Positions 16,416-24,566 of a stretch of DNA of 44,880 bases are shown here, piece after piece; position 1 is the stretch's first letter; every line of letters begins with the position of its first letter. The notes beneath the pieces are model-generated. The model made no database searches, was not told where the DNA came from, and worked only from the letters and a program-made list of their open reading frames with translations. The DNA lies in assembly GCA_947581925.1 (NCBI GenBank), contig CANPWB010000012.1, positions 1 through 44,880 of the forward strand, written 5' to 3'. The stretch is from an uncultured Clostridia bacterium. Lineage in GTDB: Bacteria; Bacillota; Clostridia; Christensenellales; CAG-917. The position numbers were made by a program, and so were the translations under genes.

Positions 16416-17885
16416 ATGAACTACCGCCTCATCGTATTTGTATTCGGAGAAATTGCCATGATAATCGGCGCGCTGATGTGCGTGCCTCTCTTTATGTCGT
16501 TTGGCTATCATGAAAATGCGGCGGCGATAGGCTTTGCGGTCGCGATAGGCGTATGCGTCGCGCTGGGCATATTGGGGCTCGCTCTGCGCCCGCCGAAGGA
16601 CAAGCGCGATCTTCGCCCCTCGAGCGGCTTTGCTATATGCGGTCTTTTCTGGATACTCATAGCAATGATTGGCGCGCTGCCCTTCTGCGTATCTAAAGCT
16701 ATCCCCAACTATATCGACGCACTTTTCGAGACGGTATCCGGTTTCACGACGACGGGCTCGAGCATAATCCCTGCGGTAGAGGACATCCCTCGCTCCCTGC
16801 TCTTCTGGCGCGCGCTTACGCAGTGGATAGGCGGCATGGGCGTGCTGGTATTCATAATCGCCATACTCCCGCGCAACGACAAGATGTCCACCGCGCTCGC
16901 GAAGGCGGAGATCCCGGGGCCGCAATTTGGCAAGCTCGTGAGCAAGCTGCGCTTCACCTCTCGCATACTCTACGCCATCTACATCGCCCTCACGCTCATG
17001 CTTGTGGCGATACTGTGCATATGCGGCATGCCCGTATTCGACGCATTCTGTCACGCGTTTTCCACGGCGTCCACGGGCGGATTTTCCGTGCTCAACGGCG
17101 GCATACTCGCCTACAACAGCATAGGCATAGAAGTGACGATCACAATATTCATGATACTGTTTTCCGTCAACTTCAACATCTACTATTTCATACTCATCGG
17201 GCACGTGTTCAAGGCGCTCAAAAACGAGGAGCTCATCTGCATGCTGCTCATATATTTCGGCACCGTGGCGGCGATAGTCGCAAATCTCTGCCTTACGCAC
17301 ACCTATTCGAGCTTCGGCGAGGCGCTCAGATACACCTCTTTCAACGTGGCGAGCGTTATGTCCACGACGGGTTTCGGCACGGGCGACTTCGCAAAATGGC
17401 CCGTACTGTCCCAAGCGTTGCTGCTCGGCGTCATGTGCATAGGCGGCTCGGCGGGCTCCACCGCGGGCGGACTCAAAGTGTCAAGGCTGATAATACTGTC
17501 GAAATCATCCTTCAACAGCCTGCGCGGCACTCTTTCGCCCCGCACCGTGCGCGCACTCAAAATGGACGGCAAAGCCCTCGACGACGCCACCGTTACAAAC
17601 GTGAGAAGTTTCCTCATCCTGTACGTCTTTATCGTCATAATTTCCACCGTGCTCGTGTCCATAGGCGGAGGTATGAGCGGCTCGTTTGAGACAAACTTCT
17701 CCGCCGTCATCGCGTGTTTCAACAACATAGGACCGGGCATCGGCGCCGTCGGACCCTACGGCAACTACGCGGGCTTCAATATCTTCGCAAAAATAGTCCT
17801 CACCTTCGATATGCTCCTCGGCAGACTCGAAATACTCCCCATCCTCCTCATCTTCACCCCCAAATCCTGGCGCAGGATCAAGTAG
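16416..17885 (+). CDS. trkH: Potassium-uptake channel subunit TrkH
   Basis: A 489-residue polytopic membrane protein of the TrkH/KtrB family. The pore-loop sequences are visible: ETVSGFTTTGSS, HAFSTASTGGFSV, VASVMSTTGFGTGDF and FNNIGPGIGAVGP. GGSAGSTAGGLKV matches a conserved cytoplasmic loop. It imports K+ together with TrkA. It starts one base after trkA. An R4 element begins 33 bases after the stop codon. Confidence 0.95.
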   Translation: MNYRLIVFVFGEIAMIIGALMCVPLFMSFGYHENAAAIGFAVAIGVCVALGILGLALRPPKDKRDLRPSSGFAICGLFWILIAMIGALPFCVSKAIPNYIDALFETVSGFTTTGSSIIPAVEDIPRSLLFWRALTQWIGGMGVLVFIIAILPRNDKMSTALAKAEIPGPQFGKLVSKLRFTSRILYAIYIALTLMLVAILCICGMPVFDAFCHAFSTASTGGFSVLNGGILAYNSIGIEVTITIFMILFSVNFNIYYFILIGHVFKALKNEELICMLLIYFGTVAAIVANLCLTHTYSSFGEALRYTSFNVASVMSTTGFGTGDFAKWPVLSQALLLGVMCIGGSAGSTAGGLKVSRLIILSKSSFNSLRGTLSPRTVRALKMDGKALDDATVTNVRSFLILYVFIVIISTVLVSIGGGMSGSFETNFSAVIACFNNIGPGIGAVGPYGNYAGFNIFAKIVLTFDMLLGRLEILPILLIFTPKSWRRIK

Positions 17886-17917
17886 GTTATTCGAGAGACA
17901 CCTATTATTATTTGCAT

Positions 17918-18122
17918 GTGGGCTACGCGCCCACACTGCGGCAAGGGACTTCGTCGCCCCACGCAGGGCTGCGAGCCCTGCACCTCGGCAAAGGGCGCTT
18001 TGCCCTTTGCAATCCCAAGCTAAAAACGCGCGAACGTCGTGACTTTTCGTCACTAGTTCGCGCGTTTTTTGATTATGTGTATGGTATGAACTCCTGCGTG
18101 AGAGCTTGATATTGATGTCACG
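17918..18122 (+). repeat. R4 element, copy F, long form (3' of trkH)
   Basis: The longest intact form. It carries GTGGGCTACGCGCCCAC, a GGGAC-type stem, an extra GCAGGGCT...AGCCCTGC hairpin, then AAAGGGC/GCCCTTT and the central stem CGCGCGAAC/GTTCGCGCG with a GTGAC/GTCAC tip. The tail follows. Confidence 0.85.
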
Positions 18123-18260
18123 CATAGTCCGAGGGTTTTTACTATAAAACCGGGGGATTCCTCGACTACGCTCGGAATGACAGGTTATATTATTGTCATT
18201 CCGAGCGGAGCGTAGCGCAGTCGAGGAATCCCCCTTGTCCGAGCGTACTTATACACGCCG
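18123..18260. repeat. Facing R1 pair forming a long inverted repeat
   Basis: R1 at 18152-18182 and its mirror at 18193-18234 (with a short duplication of GCG/TAGCG) are both of the ATTCC/GGAAT class. Together they could form a hairpin of about 28 bp. R7 sequence follows. No gene is seen. Confidence 0.8.
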
Positions 18261-18393
18261 TCCCCCCTCTCCGGGCGGCAGCAGATGAATAATTATTCAC
18301 AGAATGTGTTTGAAAATGCGTCGAAAAATGGGCAGCGGTGTATAAATCGGATATACTTTGGTAATATTTATAAATTTTATAATGAATATTTGA

Positions 18394-18422
18394 TTGACAA
18401 ATATGAGGTATGGGGGTATTAT
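18394..18422 (+). promoter_or_regulatory. Promoter of the giant lipoprotein gene
   Basis: TTGACA (18394-18399), 17 bases, TATTAT (18417-18422). The transcript would carry a leader of about 180 bases. Confidence 0.75.
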
Positions 18423-18429
18423 ATGAATA

Positions 18430-18607
18430 ATTTCCGATACTTCTCTTTTTTTTAATATTCGGAAAGGCGGCGACAGCGCGCATAAACGGCGGCAAATTCC
18501 CTGCATTGCGAGATGTCATGCCTAAAAATGACAACTATATCGGCGTTGAACGTTGGCATATCCCCATCCTTCCTGCCGATATAAATAAAGTTTAAAGGAG
18601 ACAGCGT
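18430..18607 (+). promoter_or_regulatory. Structured 5' leader of the giant lipoprotein gene
   Basis: Three hairpins are visible: TTTCCGA with TCGGAAA, TGTCA with TGACA (18514-18533), and ATATCGGC (18537-18544) with GCCGATAT (18575-18582). The last lies 19 bases before the Shine-Dalgarno. I recognise no known riboswitch motif. Confidence 0.45.
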
Positions 18608-21600
18608 ATGAAAACAAGACGATTTTCATTTCTGATAATCTCGGTGCTTGCGGTGGTGCTTGTGGCGGCGTTGGTGTTTGCCGCTTGCGACCCTAAACAT
18701 CGCGATCAGGACGCGGAGAAATACACGGTGACCTTTGACCTCGGAGAGGCTACGGGGGGGGGTATCTCGCCTCCTGAGCCCAAAACGGTCGAGAAGGGAC
18801 AAAGTGTAGAATTGCCCTCCGCGACTTGGGAGGGACACGTATTGCTGGGCTGGTCTGACGGCGAACAGCAGTATGACGCAGGCGCAAGCTACACCCCTCA
18901 AAAGGATGTGAAACTGACCGCGGTATGGGGCGGTGACGCGATTACGGGCAGCGGCACGGATGAAGACCCATTTATGATCAACACCGCGACAGCGCTCACG
19001 ACGTTTGCTTACAACGTAAACCATCCCGACGTCGAGGCGACGAAGGATTGGTACAAGTCCTCCTTCAAACTTGGCGCGGACATCGACATGACTGGCGTCA
19101 AGTACACTCCTGCGGGATCGCGCGCAGCAAAAATTGGCACGGACGAAGGCGGCAATGATGTCACAGAAGTTTTGGGCTTTCAAGGCAGTTTTGACGGCAA
19201 CGGGCACACGATTTCCAACCTTACTTTGGAGCAAAATGTTCGCGGAGAGGAATATATCGGACTCTTCGGTTACACTTTGCAAGCTTACATACACGACCTC
19301 AAGTTGACATATGTCACAATAAGGGCTATATCCGGTGCGAATTCGCCCGATATTTCGGCATATATCGGCGCAGTGGCGGGCTATCTCGGCATAACGCAGA
19401 TCGACCGCGTCGAGGCAGAATTGAATGTCAAGATGCAGTGGCTCTCCTCGAACACGGCGGCGATCGGCGGTATTGCGGGTATGTTCCACTCCGACGGCGG
19501 ATTTATCGCCTATGCGGAAAATATCAAGTCAAAGCTTGATGTCGAAATCGAAGAATTTGAGACAGGCAGTTCTGTAAGCGTGCTTGACACATCGTACATC
19601 GGCGGCATGTTCGGCGAAGTATATATCGGCACAGGCGCAGCGGCTATCGTCAATGTTTCGAGCGAGAGCAACATCGGCGGCGGACACGTCCTCGGCGGGC
19701 TTATCGGCGCAGTGGCCGGCGACAATCTCTCCGTCATCAACGCATACGCAAAATCCACTCTCAAGCCTTCCGCAAACGTCTCTGGCGAAGAAAGATGCTA
19801 TGCGGGCGGTATCATAGGTATTTCTTCGGGCGACGATATCATTATTGACAGCTATGCGGACGTTACCGTTGAACCAAAAATCAATGCGACAACTGCCGGC
19901 GGCATTGCGGCATATGGCGAAGAGGACGATTTTGAAGGGACGCAAACTTACGGCTTGGCGGTCGTAAACAGCTACTACAAACTTAGCTCAGGCAATTTGA
20001 CGCCCGACAAGACTTTCGGCGCGGAAGCGACGGCGGATTTCGGCAAGGAATTCGCGACATCCACCCTCAAGTGGAATGAACAGAGCTGGAACTTTGACGG
20101 CGCAGTCCCCTCCCCCACCGCGACAAGAGCGCGCGACATCAACGGCGGACAATACGCCCTCACTTTCAAGGACGGCAGCAGCACGACGACAAAGACATAC
20201 GGCAAAGGCGATAAGAACATTGACACGATTGGCATACTCGAAGAGGCAACCAACACGGACAACAATGTGTTCTGGGATTGGCAGTTTGCAGAAGGTGTGG
20301 ATTACAGATATTACGTCCCCATGGTCAAGGACATGACTCTTACGGCAAAGCGCTTTGACACATCTGAAATTCTTGCCATATATGAAGGTCACTCGGATTA
20401 TAACAATACCTATGTCGGTATAATCGAGCTCATGCCAAAAGGCGAAGTCGATTATATCAACTCCTCAAGCGGCACTTCCTCAAAGGGCAACTTCTGGTAT
20501 GATGGCGAGCACATCATCATCGAGACGCTCGATGACGACTATATGTGCGGCACCCTCAAAAAGAACGCCGACGAAAAATACGAGTTGCAGTGGTCCAAAG
20601 CCGAAGGCACGGGTTCCTATGTGACATACACTTTTGTGCAAGCGGAAGGCTTTGTGCTTGTCGGCGAATTCTTCTCCGACAACGGCGACATCATCACCTT
20701 CACGGGCAAATCCAACGTGACAGTCAACCTGGACGGCTTTGAAAGCCCGATCACGGCGACATTCACGCAAAACGGCAACACGATCACGATCGCGGGCCTC
20801 GAGGGGAAATTCACCTCCGCGACGATAGATAATATTTCATCGCAAGGCTTTACAACTCACTTTGTCGGCAAGGAAGGCATAGAGAGCAACAACTTGACTT
20901 ACAAGAAGATGGGTGCAGTCGATTACAGCGCGCAACCCTTCATCGGTGACAATTATGTTCCCTATCTGACGACCGATTACTCAGGCGAATATGTGTATGC
21001 CAACATGTACAAGTTCACGTTCAACGCCGACGGATCGATGATCTACCATACATCATATTCCGCGATCAACGGCAGATACTACATGTTCGGCACAAAGATG
21101 AGACTGATACTCGAAAGTCTTGTCAGTACTTTCGAACTTGTGCAGGTCGGAGAGCAAAAGGTGCTTATCGGCGTGTTTAACCGCGGCGGGACTGCAAGAT
21201 GCTCCACCGCCATTACGACTTATGATAACGGTAAACTGCGCTGCTACAGCCTCGGCGTAGACAGAAACAATACCGTGTTTGTCAATGACAAGGGACAATT
21301 CCATGTCAAAAACGGCAAGCTGCAAGACTCGGCGATATCGGGCACTTTTGCGAATGGCGAACAAGTGACGATCGCCGGCACAAAATATATTGTGTCGGAG
21401 AATCAATATAACGGCAATCCCTCAAACGTGTTGCTTCCCATCGGACCCGAATACGGCGAATATAAATATCAAAACAAGACATTCAAGCTCGACGGCGTGA
21501 ACGGCGCAACAGGCGACATCACAGGCACATATGTGCTCAACGGAAACAATGTCGTCATCATCAACTTCGAGACAGGAGAGTTTGTCGTTTTCGATTATAC

Positions 21601-22894
21601 CTCTAAAGCAGCGGACGGCACTGTCACATCGGCGGCAAACGACGGCTATCGCGGCATTTACTTCGCCCCAAACAAGGTCGATGCGGACGACGATGAAGAA
21701 CCGGATCCCAAATACTATGCGCTTGTTTTCGATGGATTGGGAAAGAGTGCATACTATTATAATCCATATAATGAAGGTTATCGTATTTTGCTCGGCGGTG
21801 ACGATTGGTCAACATATACCATCCGCGACAACGGCGATGTATATGTCCGCTACAGTGAGTATCAACAGCCCGTGTTTAGTTTCTACTATAACAATCAATT
21901 GGCGTATGCAAACGAGCAGACGAACAGCAACTCCATAACTGTCGGAACGATATACACCGTTCTCGGCTATAAGGGCAGCACTGAGATACCCAAGTTTGAC
22001 AGCGCTCTCATAGGCGCCTATAGCGGACAAGGCGTCGCGCTCACCATAAATTCGGATCTCAGCGGCGAGTTGAACGGCACCGAGTTCAAGACTGCGCGCG
22101 TTGAGGCAAACAACGTCATAAGTTTCACCGCCGCATCTGTCAAGTACACCTTCGACGCGACCGACCCCGAAAACATCACTATAAACGGCGGTTCCTACAA
22201 CAAAGTCAAACTTGAAAAGGCGCAAGAGGAAGGCCCTGCCTTTCCGCAAGGCATATGGAAAGGCACGATAAAGGCTGTCTCGGGCTCGAATTGGGGTCTT
22301 GACGGAGCGGATATGACCATTACTTTCGCCTCAGACGGCAGCGTCACAGTCAAAGCAGGCAATTATGAATATGCCGGAAATTATACGTACAACAACAATA
22401 CATTGACTTGCGACAACTTCTCAGAAGGTGATACTCGCTTCTATGAGCCCAAGTTCACAGTCAAAAGCAACACCGAAATGCACCTTGATTTCACGATTGA
22501 CGACACCTATCCCGATATCACAGGAGACTTCGAAACCGACTTGACAAAGCAAGAAGAGACTGCGGAAGTGGGTCCTTTCCCTCAAGGCACGTGGAGCGCT
22601 GTGGCAAAAACCGAGGGCAATTGGGCAGATCAACTGGAAAACACAATGACTTTCACTTTGAAACCCAACGGCACCTTTGAAATTACGGTTTGGACTATTA
22701 CATGCAGTGGCAAATATCAATACGATGAATCCGCATCCACTATCACGGTTTCGGACACAAAGTGCGCTTATGATGTGGAAAAATTCGAGATCGAGATCAC
22801 AGAGAACAATGAGCTGCATGTGTCATTGGAATTCTATGATAGTGATGATACAATGAACACTTGGAGATTTGAAGCCACACTCCAACAACAATGA
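18608..22894 (+). CDS. Giant multi-domain surface lipoprotein (InlB/GLUG-like)
   Basis: A 1428-residue lipoprotein. The signal peptide ends in the lipobox VFAAC (Cys27). Residues about 38-92 form an InlB B-repeat (YTVTFDLGEATGGG to LTAVWGG). Residues about 95-470 resemble GLUG-type beta-helix repeats: FQGSFDGNGHTISNLTL, YIGLFGYTLQ, then IGGIAGMF, YIGGMFGEV, LGGLIGAVAG and YAGGIIGISS. A second B-repeat-like unit lies at about 515-580. The middle is made of many short beta modules. The C-terminus has two tandem modules of about 105 residues, opening FPQGIWKGTIK and FPQGTWSAVAK. It is probably an adhesin or glycan-contact protein on the cell surface. The start has AAGGAG 8 bases upstream. The ligand is unknown. 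Confidence 0.85.
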   Translation: MKTRRFSFLIISVLAVVLVAALVFAACDPKHRDQDAEKYTVTFDLGEATGGGISPPEPKTVEKGQSVELPSATWEGHVLLGWSDGEQQYDAGASYTPQKDVKLTAVWGGDAITGSGTDEDPFMINTATALTTFAYNVNHPDVEATKDWYKSSFKLGADIDMTGVKYTPAGSRAAKIGTDEGGNDVTEVLGFQGSFDGNGHTISNLTLEQNVRGEEYIGLFGYTLQAYIHDLKLTYVTIRAISGANSPDISAYIGAVAGYLGITQIDRVEAELNVKMQWLSSNTAAIGGIAGMFHSDGGFIAYAENIKSKLDVEIEEFETGSSVSVLDTSYIGGMFGEVYIGTGAAAIVNVSSESNIGGGHVLGGLIGAVAGDNLSVINAYAKSTLKPSANVSGEERCYAGGIIGISSGDDIIIDSYADVTVEPKINATTAGGIAAYGEEDDFEGTQTYGLAVVNSYYKLSSGNLTPDKTFGAEATADFGKEFATSTLKWNEQSWNFDGAVPSPTATRARDINGGQYALTFKDGSSTTTKTYGKGDKNIDTIGILEEATNTDNNVFWDWQFAEGVDYRYYVPMVKDMTLTAKRFDTSEILAIYEGHSDYNNTYVGIIELMPKGEVDYINSSSGTSSKGNFWYDGEHIIIETLDDDYMCGTLKKNADEKYELQWSKAEGTGSYVTYTFVQAEGFVLVGEFFSDNGDIITFTGKSNVTVNLDGFESPITATFTQNGNTITIAGLEGKFTSATIDNISSQGFTTHFVGKEGIESNNLTYKKMGAVDYSAQPFIGDNYVPYLTTDYSGEYVYANMYKFTFNADGSMIYHTSYSAINGRYYMFGTKMRLILESLVSTFELVQVGEQKVLIGVFNRGGTARCSTAITTYDNGKLRCYSLGVDRNNTVFVNDKGQFHVKNGKLQDSAISGTFANGEQVTIAGTKYIVSENQYNGNPSNVLLPIGPEYGEYKYQNKTFKLDGVNGATGDITGTYVLNGNNVVIINFETGEFVVFDYTSKAADGTVTSAANDGYRGIYFAPNKVDADDDEEPDPKYYALVFDGLGKSAYYYNPYNEGYRILLGGDDWSTYTIRDNGDVYVRYSEYQQPVFSFYYNNQLAYANEQTNSNSITVGTIYTVLGYKGSTEIPKFDSALIGAYSGQGVALTINSDLSGELNGTEFKTARVEANNVISFTAASVKYTFDATDPENITINGGSYNKVKLEKAQEEGPAFPQGIWKGTIKAVSGSNWGLDGADMTITFASDGSVTVKAGNYEYAGNYTYNNNTLTCDNFSEGDTRFYEPKFTVKSNTEMHLDFTIDDTYPDITGDFETDLTKQEETAEVGPFPQGTWSAVAKTEGNWADQLENTMTFTLKPNGTFEITVWTITCSGKYQYDESASTITVSDTKCAYDVEKFEIEITENNELHVSLEFYDSDDTMNTWRFEATLQQQ

Positions 22895-22909
22895 TCCATA
22901 AGTCACACA

Positions 22910-22942
22910 AAAAAGCCTGTCCTTGCGATAGGCTTTTTTTTG
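22910..22942 (+). terminator. Intrinsic terminator after the giant lipoprotein gene
   Basis: AAAAAGCCT and AGGCTTTTT arms enclose a short loop, followed by a run of T's. It begins 15 bases after the stop codon. This gene therefore ends in a simple terminator and not in an R4 element. Confidence 0.85.
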
Positions 22943-23283
22943 TTGGCGGTTGGTGGAGTTTTGCTCGGACAAGGCGGCCGTCGAGTATAAGAAAGCTAGG
23001 ACACAGGGGTTGCGTTAATTTGCTCGGACAAGGGGATTTCTCGACTATGCTCGAAATGACAAACAATACATGTCATGCTGAGCTTGTCGAAGCATCCCCC
23101 TGTTATACCCCACAAAATCACTGCGTACTTAGCGTGAAACCGCTCGCTCCGCGGGGGCGCTCGGACACGGCAAACGGCGGGTATAGGTGCGCTCGGACAC
23201 AGGGGTTGCGTTAATTTGCTCGGACAAGGGGATTTCTCGACTACGCTCGAAATGACATAAAATAAATACTAGGACTAATAAGT
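22943..23283. repeat. Repeat mosaic with an R2/R3 chimera
   Basis: R1 at 23032-23061 (ATTTC/GAAAT) faces R1 at 23071-23100 (ATGCT/AGCAT). Positions 23105-23167 join the left half of R2 (ACCCCACAAAATCACTGCGTA) to the right half of R3 (CTTAGCGTGAAACCGCTCGC onward). R1 lies at 23228-23256. An R7-containing segment (ACACAGGGGTTGCGTTAATT with flanks) is repeated at 23001-23037 and 23197-23232. No gene is seen. Confidence 0.8.
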
Positions 23284-23434
23284 AACATTAAAATCAAGCT
23301 CTCACGCAGGAGTTCATACCTTACACACAATCAAAAAATGCGCGAACTAGTGACGAAAGTCACGACGTTCGCGCGTTTTTAGCTTGGGGTGCAGGGGGTG
23401 AAACCCCTTGCCGGGGAGTGGGCGAGCAGCCCAC
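23284..23434 (-). repeat. R4 element, copy G (3' of pfkA)
   Basis: Minus orientation. GTGGGC...GCCCAC begins 10 bases after the pfkA stop codon, followed by an AAGGGGT/ACCCCCT hairpin. The central stem CGCGCGAAC/GTTCGCGCA has a GTGAC/GTCAC tip, and then the conserved tail. Confidence 0.85.
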
Positions 23435-23443
23435 AGGCAAAAC

Positions 23444-24427
23444 TCACTTGCTTATCACAATCGCCAAATCGTACAGCTTTTGATCGAACTCTTTGGGGAG
23501 GCGGAGGGCCTCGATGACGGTGGTGTCATAGATGTCGCCGCCGCGCACTCCGACGACGCGTCCCGACTGTCCGCACTCGATGAGGTCCACGGCGCGCTGC
23601 GCCATACGAGCGGCGAGGACGCGGTCGGACATTGTGGGGTTGCCGCCGCGCTGCATATATCCGAGCGCCATATGGTTTACCCTGCGCCCCGTCGCCGCGG
23701 CGACTTTTTCGAGGAGTGCGTCCTTAAGCTGGTTCTGCCCTTCCGCGAGCAAAATTATCGTGGACGTCTTGCCCTTGTCAAAGCCGCGTTTTACGCTCTT
23801 TGCAATCTCGTCCACATCAGCGGGAGCCTCGGGCACGATGACGTACTCGGCGCCGCCCGCGACTGCGGAGTTGAGGGCGATATTGCCGCTCATCCTGCCC
23901 ATGACCTCGAGGATCATAATGCGGTCGTGCGAAGTTATGGTGTCGCGCAGTTTGAGTATGGCGTCGATGACGGTGTTGCACGCTGTGTCAAAGCCTATCG
24001 TGAAATCCGTATAGCCCATATCGTTGTCGATGGTGCCGGGTATGCCGATGACCTTGAGGTCGGTGTTGACGTGCATATCCTGTACGCCGCGGAAAGAGCC
24101 GTCGCCGCCTATGACGATGAGGTTTTCGATGCCCTTGTCGAGCAGGTTGTTCACCGCCTTTTTCATGACGTCGATGTCCTTGAACTCGGGACAGCGGGAG
24201 GAGCGCAAAATTGTCCCGCCCGCGTGTACGCAATTGGAGACCGAACTGTACGGCATGGGGATTATCTCGTCGTTAACGAGTCCCGTATAGCCGTGACGTA
24301 CGCCGTACATATCATAGCCGAGATACAGGCCGTAACGCACTACGGTGCGGATGCAGGCGTTCATGCCCGACGCGTCTCCGCCCGACGTCAATACTGCAAG
24401 TTTTTTGCTTTTTGAAGGAATTGCCAT
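23444..24427 (-). CDS. pfkA: ATP-dependent 6-phosphofructokinase
   Basis: A 327-residue PfkA, normal for the bacterial ATP enzyme. It phosphorylates fructose 6-phosphate to the 1,6-bisphosphate, the committed step of glycolysis. LTSGGDASGMNACIR is the nucleotide loop. GGDGSFRG carries the Gly typical of the ATP-dependent class. GIPGTIDNDMGYTDFTIGFD contains the catalytic Asp motif. VMGRMSGNIAL and GYMQRGGNPTMSDR bind substrate. A GGAGGC Shine-Dalgarno precedes the ATG. dnaE lies 139 bases upstream in the same direction, an order shared with other Bacillota. A hairpin stands in the leader. Confidence 0.96.
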   Translation of the reverse strand: MAIPSKSKKLAVLTSGGDASGMNACIRTVVRYGLYLGYDMYGVRHGYTGLVNDEIIPMPYSSVSNCVHAGGTILRSSRCPEFKDIDVMKKAVNNLLDKGIENLIVIGGDGSFRGVQDMHVNTDLKVIGIPGTIDNDMGYTDFTIGFDTACNTVIDAILKLRDTITSHDRIMILEVMGRMSGNIALNSAVAGGAEYVIVPEAPADVDEIAKSVKRGFDKGKTSTIILLAEGQNQLKDALLEKVAAATGRRVNHMALGYMQRGGNPTMSDRVLAARMAQRAVDLIECGQSGRVVGVRGGDIYDTTVIEALRLPKEFDQKLYDLAIVISK

Positions 24428-24463
24428 TTTTTATGCCTCCGAAAATATATTCAGTTATTTCTC

Positions 24464-24486
24464 CGCAAAACATACGCGGTTTTGCG
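24464..24486 (-). promoter_or_regulatory. Hairpin between dnaE and pfkA
   Basis: CGCAAAAC and GTTTTGCG arms (8 bp) flank a 7-base loop 37 bases before the pfkA ATG. There is no T run, so it is more likely an mRNA-processing or stability element than a terminator. Its role is unknown. Confidence 0.35.
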
Positions 24487-24566
24487 AAAGTATTCTCGAT
24501 TTTGCCAACTTTCAGAGCGGTATCTCGTCGCCTTTGGCGCTTGCCGTCCTAAAATCGCGTCGCCGC

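Noticed and set aside
18430-18607. Known riboswitch (c-di-GMP, TPP, SAM, cobalamin)
   Set aside because: Hairpins are present but no consensus core of these classes could be recognised.
23408-24415. Long plus-strand frame opposite pfkA
   Set aside because: Antisense shadow of an unambiguous pfkA; it starts inside an R4 repeat and matches no family.
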